A stretch of 64,000 nt of DNA from Sphingopyxis sp. LC363 (GCF_000756385.1 NZ_JNFC01000056.1:1-64000), one strand, 5' to 3'. Shown: positions 42,478 to 51,284, counted from the stretch's first letter. Program-made: numbers and translations. The notes: generated by a model from the letters alone, not told the origin.

Positions 42478-43083
42478 ATGGCCAAGGATAATGTCGAAGG
42501 CGCCCCCAAGAAAAAGGGCAAGTTCAAAAAGCTGCTGCTGATCGGGGTCGCGGCGATCGCGCTGATCGGCGCCGGCGCGGGCGCGGGCATCTATTTCGGC
42601 GCGCTGCAGGCGCATGAAGCGAAGCCCGAGGATAATTATCCCAAGCTCGTCGTGCGCAGCGAGGACGGCGCCGAACCCGCCGCCGAGGGCGACAACAAGG
42701 AAGCGCCGCTCAAGGTCGGAACCGTCTCGGTCCCGAACGACAAGTTCAAGGTCGATCCGCGCACGTATGAGATCACCTATTATCCGATCACCGAAAGCTT
42801 CACGACGAACCTCGCCGACGGATCGGGCTTTTTGCAGATCGGTATCAGCCTTTCGACCTTCTACGACGGCAAGGTTATCAATAATATCAAACGGCAGGCA
42901 GTGCCGATCCGCTCGGTCGTGCTTATGGTGCTCGCCGAACAGAATCCGGCTCTGCTCTCCACATCAGAGGGGAAACAGCGGCTTCAACGCCAGTTGACGA
43001 CCGCGATCAACGATGTGCTGCGCGAGAAGGAAGGTTTCGGGGGTATCGACAATGTCTATTTCACGAGTCTGGTGATCCAGTGA
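42478..43083 (+). CDS. fliL: Flagellar basal body-associated protein FliL
   Basis: 201 residues. A Lys-rich cytoplasmic start (about residues 1-20), one membrane helix (about 21-43), and a periplasmic stomatin-like FliL domain (LQIGISLSTFYDG ... AINDVLREKEGFGGIDNVYFTSLVIQ in outline). FliL associates with stators and supports torque. Its stop overlaps the fliM GTG start. Confidence 0.92.
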   Translation: MAKDNVEGAPKKKGKFKKLLLIGVAAIALIGAGAGAGIYFGALQAHEAKPEDNYPKLVVRSEDGAEPAAEGDNKEAPLKVGTVSVPNDKFKVDPRTYEITYYPITESFTTNLADGSGFLQIGISLSTFYDGKVINNIKRQAVPIRSVVLMVLAEQNPALLSTSEGKQRLQRQLTTAINDVLREKEGFGGIDNVYFTSLVIQ

Positions 43084-44030
43084 CCACCGGCACGAAATCC
43101 GTCAAAGCCGTGAAGGCCCCAAGGGCTTCTCCACCGGCTCCCGCGGCCGCGCCCGCGGACAGCAAGGAATCGCTCCTGCTGCGCAAGGCGGCGGATAGCT
43201 ATGCCTTTCCCGCGCTCGAGGGCGTCGCGAACCAGTTCGCGCGCAGCCTGCGCGACCTTATCCGCGCGCTCGGTGCGCCGGCGATTCAGGTCGAGCGCGC
43301 CGGCGCCGAACAGATGAGCTTTGCCGAGTGGAGCGCGTCGGCCGCGCCTGCGATCTTCTGGCGCTATCACGCGGCGCCGCTCAAAGGCCCGGTGCTGCTC
43401 GCCGGATCGCGCTCGCTGCTGCTCCAGCTCGTCGATATCTTCTATGGCGGCCGCGGCCAGCTCGCCGCCGAACGCGAAGAGCTGACCGACGCCGAAGACC
43501 GCTTCGCCGCGCGGCTCGGCCGCGACATCGGGATGCAGCTCGCCGCCGCCTGGCGCGGCAAGCTGGCACTCGAACCCGAACTCGACTGCGTTACCGCCGA
43601 TCCGGCGAAGCTCGCCGCGGTGCGCGCCGAGGACGAATTGTTCGTGCAGCGTTTCACGCTGCGCGGCGCGCCTTTCGACGGGCGCGTCATCCTGTGCGCC
43701 TATCCGGTCGCGGCGCTGCGCGGGATCGCGGGCGACGAACTGCTTCCCGACATGCCGGCCGCCGGCGGCGGCGATCCGGTCTGGTCGGGCGCGCTCGACA
43801 AGGCGCTGCGCGACGTGCGCATGCCCGTTCGCTCGGTGCTCGCGCGTCCCGAGATCAGCCTCGTCAAGCTGCTCGCGCTCGAGGTCGGCGACATCATTCC
43901 GCTTTCCATGCCGCGCCATGTGCCGGTGACCGTCGCCGGGCGCAGCTTCGCGTTCGGCAGCATCGGCGAAGCCAATGGCAACGCCGCGATCATGATCGAC
44001 CATATCGAAAAAGGACCGGACAATGACTGA
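43080..44030 (+). CDS. fliM: Flagellar motor switch protein FliM, lacking the CheY-binding N-terminal motif
   Basis: 316 residues, GTG start overlapping the fliL stop. The middle domain keeps the FYGGRGQ loop (GGxG, used for FliG contact) and the C-terminal SpoA part (LEVGDIIPLSMPRHVPVTVAGR). The first ~45 residues are a Lys/Pro/Ala-rich stretch with no LSQxEIDALL-type peptide, the site where phospho-CheY binds in classical FliM. No better upstream start exists because fliL ends there. The rest of the protein looks functional. Confidence 0.9.
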   Translation: MTTGTKSVKAVKAPRASPPAPAAAPADSKESLLLRKAADSYAFPALEGVANQFARSLRDLIRALGAPAIQVERAGAEQMSFAEWSASAAPAIFWRYHAAPLKGPVLLAGSRSLLLQLVDIFYGGRGQLAAEREELTDAEDRFAARLGRDIGMQLAAAWRGKLALEPELDCVTADPAKLAAVRAEDELFVQRFTLRGAPFDGRVILCAYPVAALRGIAGDELLPDMPAAGGGDPVWSGALDKALRDVRMPVRSVLARPEISLVKLLALEVGDIIPLSMPRHVPVTVAGRSFAFGSIGEANGNAAIMIDHIEKGPDND

Positions 44031-44355
44031 CATCGCCGACGCCCCGAAGGCGCGCGCCGACCGGCGCGACAAGAGCATCGCCGCCGCGCCCAATTTCGAC
44101 CTGCTCGCCGGCGTCTCGCTGCGCGTGTCGGTCGAGGTCGGGTCGACCTCGATGACGCTTTCCGAGTTGCTCGCATTGGGCGAAGGCAGCGTGATCGAGC
44201 TCGATCGCGCCGCGACCGACCTGCTCGACATCTATGCCAACGGCACCCTCATCGCGAAGGGCGAAATCGTCAGCGTCGATGGCCGCTACGGCATTCAGGT
44301 CGCCGAAGTCGTCGCGCCGGCGCGCGGGCTCGAAGGCTTCGAACGGAGAGCCTGA
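44023..44355 (+). CDS. fliN: Flagellar motor switch protein FliN
   Basis: 110 residues. The SpoA/FliN domain fills most of the protein (LAGVSLRVSVEVGSTSMTL, LLALGEGSVIELDR, VSVDGRYGIQVAEVV). It forms the base of the C-ring with FliM and docks FliH. It overlaps fliM by eight bases and shares one base with fliO. Confidence 0.94.
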   Translation: MTDIADAPKARADRRDKSIAAAPNFDLLAGVSLRVSVEVGSTSMTLSELLALGEGSVIELDRAATDLLDIYANGTLIAKGEIVSVDGRYGIQVAEVVAPARGLEGFERRA

Positions 44356-44633
44356 TGTTCGAATATATCCTCCGCCTGCTCATCCTGCTGCCGATCGTCG
44401 GCGGCATGGCGTGGGGCAGCCTGTGGCTGTGGAAGCGCGTCCAGATGGGCGTGCCGCTCGTCGGCGGCGCGACCAAGACGCGCGCGGTCGAAATGATCGA
44501 CGTGCTGCCGCTCGGCCCGGGATCGAAGCTCGCGGTCGTCGAATTCGCGGGGCAGCGGATTCTCGTCGCGGTGTCGCGTAACGGGATCACGCGGATTGCC
44601 GACGACGCGCAGGGGGATTTCCATGTCGACTGA
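44355..44633 (+). CDS. fliO: Flagellar export protein FliO
   Basis: 92 residues: one N-terminal membrane helix (about residues 4-24) and a short cytoplasmic domain with [22 protein letters not shown], the FliO core. FliO helps assemble the FliP pore. Small and weakly conserved, but its position before fliP is standard. Confidence 0.88.
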   Translation: MFEYILRLLILLPIVGGMAWGSLWLWKRVQMGVPLVGGATKTRAVEMIDVLPLGPGSKLAVVEFAGQRILVAVSRNGITRIADDAQGDFHVD

Positions 44634-45393
44634 CCGCCGCTTCTGGCTGCGTGCCGCGGCGCTCGCCGGCGGCGGCGCGCTGCTCTGCACCGCGCCGGCG
44701 GCCTATGCACAGGCGGCCGACGGCCTCAGCCGCGCGGTGAACGAGATCGGCGGCGACGGCCGACCCTTGAGCCTGTCGCTCCAGATCCTCGTCCTGATGA
44801 GCCTGCTGACGGTGCTGCCGTCGCTGCTGCTGATGATGACGAGCTTCACGCGGATCATCATCGTGCTGTCGATCCTGCGCCACGCGCTCGGGCTGCAACA
44901 GACGCCGCCGAACCAGGTGCTCGTCGGCCTCAGCCTCTTTCTCTCGCTGTTCGTGATGGCGCCGGTGATCAGCGAAGTGAACCGCGTCGCGATCGAACCT
45001 TATGGTCAGGAACAGATCGACATCGGCGAAGCGGTGTCGCGCTCGGGCGATGCGCTCCACGGTTTCATGATGAAGCAGACGCGCAAGACCGACCTGATGA
45101 TGTTCGCGAAGATCGCCAAGGCGCCGAGCTATGCGAGCCCGAAGGACGTCCCCTTCTCGATCCTGCTCCCCGCCTTCGTCACCAGCGAGCTCAAGACCGC
45201 GTTCCAGATCGGCTTCCTCATCTTCCTCCCCTTCCTCGTCATCGACCTGATCGTCGCATCGGCACTGATGTCGCTCGGTATGATGATGCTGTCGCCGACG
45301 ATCATATCGATGCCGTTCAAGCTGCTGCTCTTCGTCCTCGTCGACGGCTGGGCGCTGACGATGGGATCGCTCGCCTCCTCCTTCGTGAGTTAG
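44623..45393 (+). CDS. fliP: Flagellar export gate protein FliP
   Basis: About 256 residues with an N-terminal signal peptide (cleavage near AYAQA, about residue 27) and four membrane helices. Conserved parts are [38 protein letters not shown] and the C-terminal [17 protein letters not shown]. Five copies form the core of the export pore. The ATG at 44623 has AGGGGG six bases upstream; it starts inside the end of fliO. Confidence 0.96.
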   Translation: MSTDRRFWLRAAALAGGGALLCTAPAAYAQAADGLSRAVNEIGGDGRPLSLSLQILVLMSLLTVLPSLLLMMTSFTRIIIVLSILRHALGLQQTPPNQVLVGLSLFLSLFVMAPVISEVNRVAIEPYGQEQIDIGEAVSRSGDALHGFMMKQTRKTDLMMFAKIAKAPSYASPKDVPFSILLPAFVTSELKTAFQIGFLIFLPFLVIDLIVASALMSLGMMMLSPTIISMPFKLLLFVLVDGWALTMGSLASSFVS

Positions 45394-45404
45394 GGTCCGG
45401 TACG

Positions 45405-45617
45405 ATGGGATTGACCTACCTCGATTGCGCCGCGGCGCAGGTTTCCGGGGAGCACCGCGCGCCGCGGCGCTGGAGCCCCTTCGGAACCGGCCGCTTTTGG
45501 CCCATCGTCACATTGGTCCCCCAGCGGGACGTATCGCATCGCGGCGCTTCGCCTGCCCTGCACCGGGACAAAATCGAACCGGTCAGGGCGGGCCAGTCGC
45601 TCGACAGCAGGCACTGA
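45405..45617 (+). CDS. Unassigned 70-residue ORF inserted between fliP and fliQ
   Basis: An ORF that starts 11 bases after the fliP stop and ends 4 bases before the fliQ start, filling the only sizeable gap in the fliE-flhB operon. The product has no visible domain, signal peptide or membrane helix and is rich in Arg, Pro and Ala. Codon use is less typical than in the neighbours (AGG, GGA, ACA, GTA appear) and no clear ribosome binding site precedes the ATG. It may be a small real gene, a remnant, or non-coding spacer; I do not recognise it. Confidence 0.3.
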   Translation: MGLTYLDCAAAQVSGEHRAPRRWSPFGTGRFWPIVTLVPQRDVSHRGASPALHRDKIEPVRAGQSLDSRH

Positions 45618-45621
45618 GGCC

Positions 45622-45891
45622 ATGGAAGCCGACTATTTCATCGGGGTCGCGCAGCAGTCGCTGTGGATCCTTGCGCTCGCCTCGGCGCCGCTGCTGTTGC
45701 CGGTGCTCGTCATCGGCGTGCTGCTCGGCATGGTGCAGGCGGCGACCTCGATCAACGAACAGACTTTGACCTTCGTGCCCAAGCTGATCGTCGCGGCGAT
45801 CTGCCTCGCGATCTTCGGCGGCAGCATCCTCGTGCTGCTCACCGACTTCACGCGCGAGTTGTTCGCGCAGATTCCGGCGCTCGTCCGTTAG
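45622..45891 (+). CDS. fliQ: Flagellar export gate protein FliQ
   Basis: 89 residues with two membrane helices and a short linker, the standard FliQ form (VAQQSLWILALASAPLLLPVL; QAATSINEQTLTFVPKL). Four copies complete the export pore. TGAGG before the ATG may serve as the ribosome binding site and overlaps the stop of the small ORF upstream. Confidence 0.95.
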   Translation: MEADYFIGVAQQSLWILALASAPLLLPVLVIGVLLGMVQAATSINEQTLTFVPKLIVAAICLAIFGGSILVLLTDFTRELFAQIPALVR

Positions 45892-45907
45892 GGCTCGCGG
45901 CACGTCG

Positions 45908-46687
45908 ATGAACCCCGCCGACATCCCGAATATCGAGGCGATGCTTCAGCTGTGGATGCTGGGGATGATCCGCCCCGGCGCCGCCTTTATCGCAGCGCCG
46001 GTGTTCGGCGCCGCGAATGTGCCGGTACAGCTTCGGCTCGTGATCGCGCTCGCGGTCGGGGTGCCCGCGGTCGCGGCATCGGGCATGGCGCTGCCGCCCG
46101 AAGGCATCGTGTCGGTTCCGGGCTTTTTCTTCGTCATCGGCGAGGTCGTGATCGGGCTCGCGATCGGCTTCGTGCTCCAGATGGGACTCGCCGCCGCCTT
46201 GCTCGCGGGCGAAGTGATCAGCAATGCGATGGGCCTCGGCTTCGCGTCGATGGTCGATCCGTTGAGCGGCGCGTCGAGTTCGGCGATCGGCCAGTTCCTG
46301 TCGATGATGGCGACGGCGCTCTTCCTCGCCGCCGACGGCCATCTGCTGCTGATCGACATCATCGTGGGCAGCTATGACGCGCTGCCGCCCGGCAACGCCT
46401 TTCCCTCGTGGGACGCGATCGGCGGCCTCATCCGCTTCGGGAGCCTGATGTTCGCGGCGGGGCTGACGATCGCGATGCCCGTCGGCTTCGTGCTCATTCT
46501 CGTCCAGATCATCATGGGCGTGATCGGCCGCTCGGCGCCCGCGCTCAACCTGTTCGCGGTCGGCATCCCCGCGACCCTGCTCGCCGGGATCGTGCTGCTC
46601 GGCGTCGCGACGCCCGCGATGGCCGAGGCGGTCGCGCGCATCCTCTCCGACGCGCTCGACGCCGCGCGCATGGTCGCGGGAATCTGA
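45908..46687 (+). CDS. fliR: Flagellar export gate protein FliR
   Basis: 259 residues, six membrane helices. Conserved MLWMLGMIRPGAAF-type start (MLQLWMLGMIRPGAAFIAAP), EVVIGLAIGFVLQMGLAAALLAGE and APALNLFAVGIPAT. One copy caps the FliPQR pore. Starts 16 bp after fliQ; flhB follows after three bases. Confidence 0.95.
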   Translation: MNPADIPNIEAMLQLWMLGMIRPGAAFIAAPVFGAANVPVQLRLVIALAVGVPAVAASGMALPPEGIVSVPGFFFVIGEVVIGLAIGFVLQMGLAAALLAGEVISNAMGLGFASMVDPLSGASSSAIGQFLSMMATALFLAADGHLLLIDIIVGSYDALPPGNAFPSWDAIGGLIRFGSLMFAAGLTIAMPVGFVLILVQIIMGVIGRSAPALNLFAVGIPATLLAGIVLLGVATPAMAEAVARILSDALDAARMVAGI

Positions 46688-46690
46688 GCC

Positions 46691-47830
46691 ATGGCCGAAG
46701 GCAGCGACAAGGACCAGAAAACCGAACAGCCGACCGCGAAGAAGCTCGCCGATTCGGCGCGCGAGGGCGATGTGCTGATATCGCGCGAGTTGGCGACCGC
46801 GCTGATGATGCTCGCCGCCGCGGGCTGGATCGTCGCCGCGGGCGGCTGGTTCGTCCAGTCGGCGGGCGACCTCGTCCGTCGCGGGCTGACGCTGACCGCA
46901 GCCGACGTCGCCGATTTCGCGCCCGCCGAGGCGCTGATGCGCAACGGCGTCGAGATTTTGCTGCCGCTCGCGAGCCTGTTCGCGCTCGCGCTCGGCGCCG
47001 CCGTCGCAGGTCCGGCGATGCTCGGCTCGATAGGCTGGCGCGGCAAGGCGCTCCACTTCAAGGGCAACCGGATCAACCCGCTGAGCGGGCTCAAACGCAT
47101 GTTCGGCATGCAGGGCGCGACCGAGCTCGGCAAGGCGATCGCGAAAGTGCTGCTGCTCGGGACGATCGGTTACTGGCTCGTCGCAAGCAGTCTGCCCGCG
47201 ATCATGACGATGGCATCGACCGACCTGATCGCCGCGATCGGCCTTGCCGGAAAGGCGGTCGGCCACGCGATGCTGACGCTCGCCGGCGGGCTCGTCGTCA
47301 TCGCGCTGATCGATGTCCCGGTGCAATGGTTCCAGCGCAACAAGCGGCTGATGATGAGCAAGCAGGAGATCAAGGAGGAGATGCGCCAGTCCGACGGCGC
47401 CCCCGAACTCAAGCAGGCGCAGCGCCAGCGCGCACACGAGATTTTGAGCGGGTCGGCGCGCAAGGCGGTGTCGGAAGCGACCGTCGTCCTGACCAACCCG
47501 ACGCATTTCTCGGTCGCGCTGCGCTATCGTCCCGGGACCGACGCCGCGCCGGTCGTCGTCGCGCGCGGACGCGGCGATGTCGCACTGTCGATCCGCGAGC
47601 TGGCGCGCGCCGCCAATGTGCCGATGCTCGAATATCCGCAGCTCACCCGCGCCATCTATTTCACCGCGCGCGCGGGCCGCGTGATTCCGGAAGAATTGTT
47701 CGTCGCGGTCGCGACCGTGCTCGCCTTCGTCTTCCAATTGGAACGCGCGGTCGCCGACGGGCTCAGCCAGCCTGCAGTCGACGTGCCGCCTTCGCACCGC
47801 TTCGATCCCGAAGGCCGGCGTCAGGCTTAA
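46691..47830 (+). CDS. flhB: Flagellar export specificity switch protein FlhB
   Basis: 379 residues: the Lys-rich start DKDQKTEQPTAKKLADSARE, four membrane helices, and a cytoplasmic domain with the autocleavage site NPTH at residues 269-272. Cleavage between Asn and Pro changes the substrate from hook to filament proteins, in partnership with FliK. Last gene of the operon; a sigma28 promoter for fliD starts directly at its stop codon. Confidence 0.96.
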   Translation: MAEGSDKDQKTEQPTAKKLADSAREGDVLISRELATALMMLAAAGWIVAAGGWFVQSAGDLVRRGLTLTAADVADFAPAEALMRNGVEILLPLASLFALALGAAVAGPAMLGSIGWRGKALHFKGNRINPLSGLKRMFGMQGATELGKAIAKVLLLGTIGYWLVASSLPAIMTMASTDLIAAIGLAGKAVGHAMLTLAGGLVVIALIDVPVQWFQRNKRLMMSKQEIKEEMRQSDGAPELKQAQRQRAHEILSGSARKAVSEATVVLTNPTHFSVALRYRPGTDAAPVVVARGRGDVALSIRELARAANVPMLEYPQLTRAIYFTARAGRVIPEELFVAVATVLAFVFQLERAVADGLSQPAVDVPPSHRFDPEGRRQA

Positions 47831-47853
47831 TCTTCCCTGCGCGCCGCCGTTAA
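47827..47853 (+). promoter_or_regulatory. Sigma28 promoter of fliDS
   Basis: TTAA-N15-GCCGTTAA. The TTAA overlaps the flhB stop codon. The same arrangement precedes fliC (TTAA-N15-GCCGTTAC). Late filament-cap genes are classic sigma28 targets. Confidence 0.72.
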
Positions 47854-47874
47854 GCAGTGCGAAGGATATTTGCC

Positions 47875-49245
47875 ATGGTCAGTTCAATCGCCAACAGCCT
47901 CGGGTTCGGCTCGGGCCTCGACGTCAAACAGCTCGTTACCGACCTGTCGAACGCGTCGCGTGACCCCAAGATCGCGCGCATGACCGAATTGACGCAGGCG
48001 AACCAAACGCGGATCAGCGCGCTCGCGCAGGCGCGCGCCGATCTCGACGGATTCGCCGATTCGCTGAGCCAGATGGTCAATGACGGCACGCTGCGCAGCA
48101 CGCCCACCGTGTCGGATGAAAGCGTGCTCGGCGCCACCAGCCGCGCGGGCCTTTCCGCCGACAGCTTTGCCGCGACGGTCGTCGTGAACCAGCTCGCGCG
48201 CGCGCAGACCAATTATTCGGGCGTTGTCACCGACAAGACCGCCGCGATCGGCGCGGGCACGATGACGCTGACCGTCGGCGGCGTCGCCAAGACGATCACG
48301 ATCGACGCGACGAACAACAGCCTCGACGGGCTTGCGAACGCAATCAACGCGAGCGGCGCGGGCGTCACCGCGTCGATCATCGCCGACGAAGGCGGGCATC
48401 GCCTGATCCTGAAAGGCCCGACCGGCGAAGCGGGCGCCTTCACCCTCACCGCCGATGCCGGCGCCGATCCGGGCCTCTCGGCCTTTACCACCGGCGGCGG
48501 CATGACCGAGGGTCAAAGCGCCGCCAACGCCGAATTCACCATCGACGGCATCGCTTTCAGCCGCGCGACCAACATCGTCGACGACGTCGTCCCGGGCATG
48601 TCGCTCACGCTCAAGAAAGCGGCGCCGGGTCAGCCCGTCGATATCGGCGCGAGCCGCCCGCTCGACATGATCAAGCAGACCGTCGGCGATTTTGTCGCGG
48701 TCTATAACCAGCTCAAGAAAAGCCTCGTCGCCGCATCGAGCCTGTCGGGCCCGACGACCGGATTGCGCGAACTCGAACGCGAACTCGGCGGGCTCCTCCA
48801 CAAGGTGGTTTCGAGCCACGGCAGCATCAACCAGCTGTCCGACATCGGCGTTTCGGTAACGAAGGAAGGTCTGCTGTCGGTCGACAATAAAAGGCTCGAC
48901 AAGGCGCTCGAAACCGACGCCGGCGCGGTCGAGGCGCTGTTCAACCCGCGTCGCGACGCCACCCACACCGAACAGAGCGACCCCGGCATCGCCTTCGCGC
49001 TCGACGCGATCCGCGACAAGGCGGTCGGGGTCAATGGCGCGATCGATCGCGTGTCGAAATCGCTCGACACGAAAAAGGAAAATCTCGCCGACCAGCTCGA
49101 GAAGATCGAGGAACGCGAGGACGCGTACAAGAAGCGCCTCGAGAAGCAATATGGCGCGCTCGAAGCGAAGCTGGCCGCGTTCAAGGCGACGCAATCCTAT
49201 CTGGAACAACAGATCAAGCTCTGGTCGAATCAGGGCAATGACTAA
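47875..49245 (+). CDS. fliD: Flagellar filament cap protein FliD
   Basis: About 456 residues. N-terminal D0 (MVSSIANSLGFGSGLDVKQLVTDL) and C-terminal coiled coil (about residues 390-450, EKIEEREDAYKKRLEKQYGALE in outline) flank the variable middle. It caps the growing filament and folds flagellin. GAAGGA lies eight bases before the ATG at 47875; the frame open to 47857 has a worse context. It overlaps fliS by eight bases. Confidence 0.93.
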   Translation: MVSSIANSLGFGSGLDVKQLVTDLSNASRDPKIARMTELTQANQTRISALAQARADLDGFADSLSQMVNDGTLRSTPTVSDESVLGATSRAGLSADSFAATVVVNQLARAQTNYSGVVTDKTAAIGAGTMTLTVGGVAKTITIDATNNSLDGLANAINASGAGVTASIIADEGGHRLILKGPTGEAGAFTLTADAGADPGLSAFTTGGGMTEGQSAANAEFTIDGIAFSRATNIVDDVVPGMSLTLKKAAPGQPVDIGASRPLDMIKQTVGDFVAVYNQLKKSLVAASSLSGPTTGLRELERELGGLLHKVVSSHGSINQLSDIGVSVTKEGLLSVDNKRLDKALETDAGAVEALFNPRRDATHTEQSDPGIAFALDAIRDKAVGVNGAIDRVSKSLDTKKENLADQLEKIEEREDAYKKRLEKQYGALEAKLAAFKATQSYLEQQIKLWSNQGND

Positions 49246-49657
49246 CCAGAGCGTGGGGACCAGGACCGTGACCGCTACCGCCTCGACCGTCCGGGCGACC
49301 GGACTTTATCGCCGCTTGCAGAACGAAAGCCGCGCCGCCGCCGCCGACCCGATCGAGCTGGTGACAATGCTTTACGACGAGCTCGAAACCGCCGTCGGCG
49401 TCCTCGCCGCGATGGTGCGGCAGGGGCAGCGCATTTCGGCGACCGAACCCGCGCATCGCGCGCGCGCGATCCTGATCGGCCTCGACGTCAATCTCGACCG
49501 CGACAAGGGCGGCGATGTTGCGACCGCGCTCTCGCGCGTCTACCGCAGCATGCGCCGCAAGCTCGACGATGCCGTGGCGGCGAACAGCGCCGAGGGGCTT
49601 TCCGAACTTCTCGAAGGAATCCTGACGATCAGCGCCGCCTGGCGACAGCTTCGTTAG
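49238..49657 (+). CDS. fliS: Flagellin export chaperone FliS
   Basis: 139 residues, all-helical. YRRLQNESRAAAADPIELVTMLYDELETAV is the FliS signature region (key part ADPIELVTMLYDEL), followed by helical AILIGLDVNLDRDKGGDVA. It binds the flagellin C-terminus before export. The open frame extends upstream into fliD, but the ATG at 49238 gives the normal FliS length. Confidence 0.9.
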   Translation: MTNQSVGTRTVTATASTVRATGLYRRLQNESRAAAADPIELVTMLYDELETAVGVLAAMVRQGQRISATEPAHRARAILIGLDVNLDRDKGGDVATALSRVYRSMRRKLDDAVAANSAEGLSELLEGILTISAAWRQLR

Positions 49658-49686
49658 CGCCCATTGCGCGCAATCTGAAATATCCG

Positions 49687-49842
49687 CATCCCCCGAGCGA
49701 AGACGAGGAGCTATGCCGAGCGAAGTCGAGGCTGCGACGTTTTCGGTTCTCGCTCCGCTCGAACGGGCCCCTCGTCTTCGGCCAAAGGCCGAAGTTTATC
49801 CTGAGCGCCCGCCAGAGCAGTCGATGGGCTCGGGGATGCGGA
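49687..49842. repeat. Candidate small repeat element bounded by inverted repeats
   Basis: The left end CCGCATCCCCCGAGC (49687-49701) is complementary to the right end GCTCGGGGATGCGG (49829-49842) apart from one extra C. The interior carries GAGCGAAG motifs and the TTCGGCC hairpin. It looks like a non-coding miniature or REP-type element; no target duplication was identified. Confidence 0.35.
49776..49794 (+). terminator. Possible terminator of fliDS
   Basis: CTTCGGCC-aaa-GGCCGAAG, an 8-bp perfect stem with a 3-base loop, followed by TTTATC. The short T-run makes it a moderate candidate. Confidence 0.4.
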
Positions 49843-49944
49843 TCGGATTTGACGCACGCCGCTCTCGCACTGATCATAACGAACGGCTCGCCCGTCGTAT
49901 GAAGGAGCCGGCCGGTGCCGTTCATATTTGATAACCTGATGGGT

Positions 49945-49979
49945 ACCCGGCCGCCCTAGGTGGGGACGGGCGGCCGGGT
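49945..49979. repeat. Strong GC-rich hairpin downstream of the sigma54 activator gene
   Basis: 12-bp perfect arms ACCCGGCCGCCC / GGGCGGCCGGGT around an 11-base loop, followed by GGTGCGGGAGCGGACC. The order resembles the right arm of the element at 34642-34717 (GGCCGGGTGGGGGAGCGGGCC), so both may belong to one repeat family. It may also act as a transcription stop between convergent genes. Confidence 0.5.
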
Positions 49980-50042
49980 GGTGCGGGAGCGGACCAGAGC
50001 CCCCTTTTTCAGCGGGTGCTGAAACCTGTGTCGCGCGGGCCG

Positions 50043-51104
50043 TCAGGCGGCCTGCTGGTGGACGCCATATTTGCGCATCTTCTCGATCAGCGTCGTGCGC
50101 TTCAGCGTCAGCAGGCGCGCGGCTTCCGAAATGATCCCGTCGGCGAGGTCGAGCGCGACGTGGATCTGTTCGAGTTCGATCGTCTCGATCTCGCGCTTGA
50201 GGTCAATCGGGCGGCCCGGTGCCGGCGTCTTGGCATAGGGCGTCGCGGGCGTCGTGAAATCGTCCGCGCCGGCCTGCACCGCGGCGGGACTGCTGGGGAC
50301 AGCCGGCCGGGGTGCAAGCGCTGCGGTGGGGTTCAAAAGCATCGCGACATCGTCGGCGCCGAGCGTCTCGCCGCCGTGGAGAACACTGGCGCGTTCGACG
50401 AAATTGCGGAGTTCGCGCACATTGCCCGGCCAGGCGTGCTGCATGAGGAGCGCCATCGCGGCGTCGTCATAGCGGCATTTGGCATCGGCCGGCATCCGGC
50501 GCTGGAAGTGGCGGACGAGCGCCGGAATATCCTCGACGCGGCTGGCCAGGCTGGGGACCTGGAGCACAACCACGCCGAGCCGGAAGAACAGGTCTTCGCG
50601 GAACTTGCCTTCGGCGATCGCGGCGCCGAGATCCTGATGGGTGGCCGAAATGACGCGGACGTCGACGGCCTTCACCTCGCTGCTGCCGACGCGGACGATC
50701 GTCCGGTCTTCGAGCACGCGGAGCAGTTTCACCTGCATGTCGAAACGCATGTCGCCGATTTCGTCGAGGAAGAGCGTGCCGCCCTCGCTCGCTTCGAAAT
50801 GACCGATGCGGCGGGCATGGGCGCCGGTGAAGCTGCCCTTTTCATGCCCGAACAGTTCGGATTCGATAAGTTCGCCGGGGATCGCGCCGCAGTTGATCGC
50901 CGAAAAGGCCTTGCCCGCACGGACGCCTTCGTCGTGGATCGCCCGGGCGACCAGTTCCTTGCCCGAGCCCGACGGGCCGCAGAGCATCACCGAAGCGTTC
51001 GATCGCGCCACGCGGCGGATCATCTCGCGCAGCCGGCAAACCGCCGGGCTCGACCCGATGATCAGCGCTTCGAGCGCTGCATTATTGTTGTGCCCCAGTG
51101 TCAT
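50043..51104 (-). CDS. Sigma54-dependent activator without receiver domain, probable flagellar regulator (FlbD/FleR-like)
   Basis: 353 residues. The AAA+ enhancer-binding domain has Walker A GPSGSGKE (43-50), the sigma54-contact loop GSFTGA (90-95), Walker B TLFLDE (110-115) and the [17 protein letters not shown] segment. A Fis-type helix-turn-helix ends the protein ([19 protein letters not shown]). Only ~16 residues precede the AAA+ module, so there is no response-regulator domain. Position among flagellar genes and four nearby RpoN promoters make it the likely class II activator. GGAG lies about 7 bases before the ATG at 51104; the longer frame to 51155 is not needed. Confidence 0.88.
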   Translation of the reverse strand: MTLGHNNNAALEALIIGSSPAVCRLREMIRRVARSNASVMLCGPSGSGKELVARAIHDEGVRAGKAFSAINCGAIPGELIESELFGHEKGSFTGAHARRIGHFEASEGGTLFLDEIGDMRFDMQVKLLRVLEDRTIVRVGSSEVKAVDVRVISATHQDLGAAIAEGKFREDLFFRLGVVVLQVPSLASRVEDIPALVRHFQRRMPADAKCRYDDAAMALLMQHAWPGNVRELRNFVERASVLHGGETLGADDVAMLLNPTAALAPRPAVPSSPAAVQAGADDFTTPATPYAKTPAPGRPIDLKREIETIELEQIHVALDLADGIISEAARLLTLKRTTLIEKMRKYGVHQQAA

Positions 51105-51284
51105 TTTGGTCTCCACCGCACCGCCCGCTCGGTGCCCCTTCGATGGACTCAGCAATTGACGAAACTGGTAAACAAAAGCTTATTTGGTTCTCGCTAAGCT
51201 ATTCAAAACAAAGGGATATCGCCAAAATGAAAGCATTAACGCCACAAACGCGTTAACTATCGCCGATATGCTGCCAAATTGGCA

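Larger units (their letters stand above)
49658..50042. other. Gene-free region between fliS and the sigma54 activator gene
   Basis: 385 bp with no convincing gene; a 72-codon ORF at 49713-49931 is not supported. It contains a hairpin that may end fliDS (49776-49794), an inverted repeat enclosing about 156 bp (49687-49842), and a second strong hairpin (49945-49979) near the convergent activator gene. Confidence 0.6.

Noticed and set aside
49713..49931. 72-codon plus-strand ORF after fliS
   Set aside because: No ribosome binding site, overlaps a repeat and hairpins, no recognisable feature.
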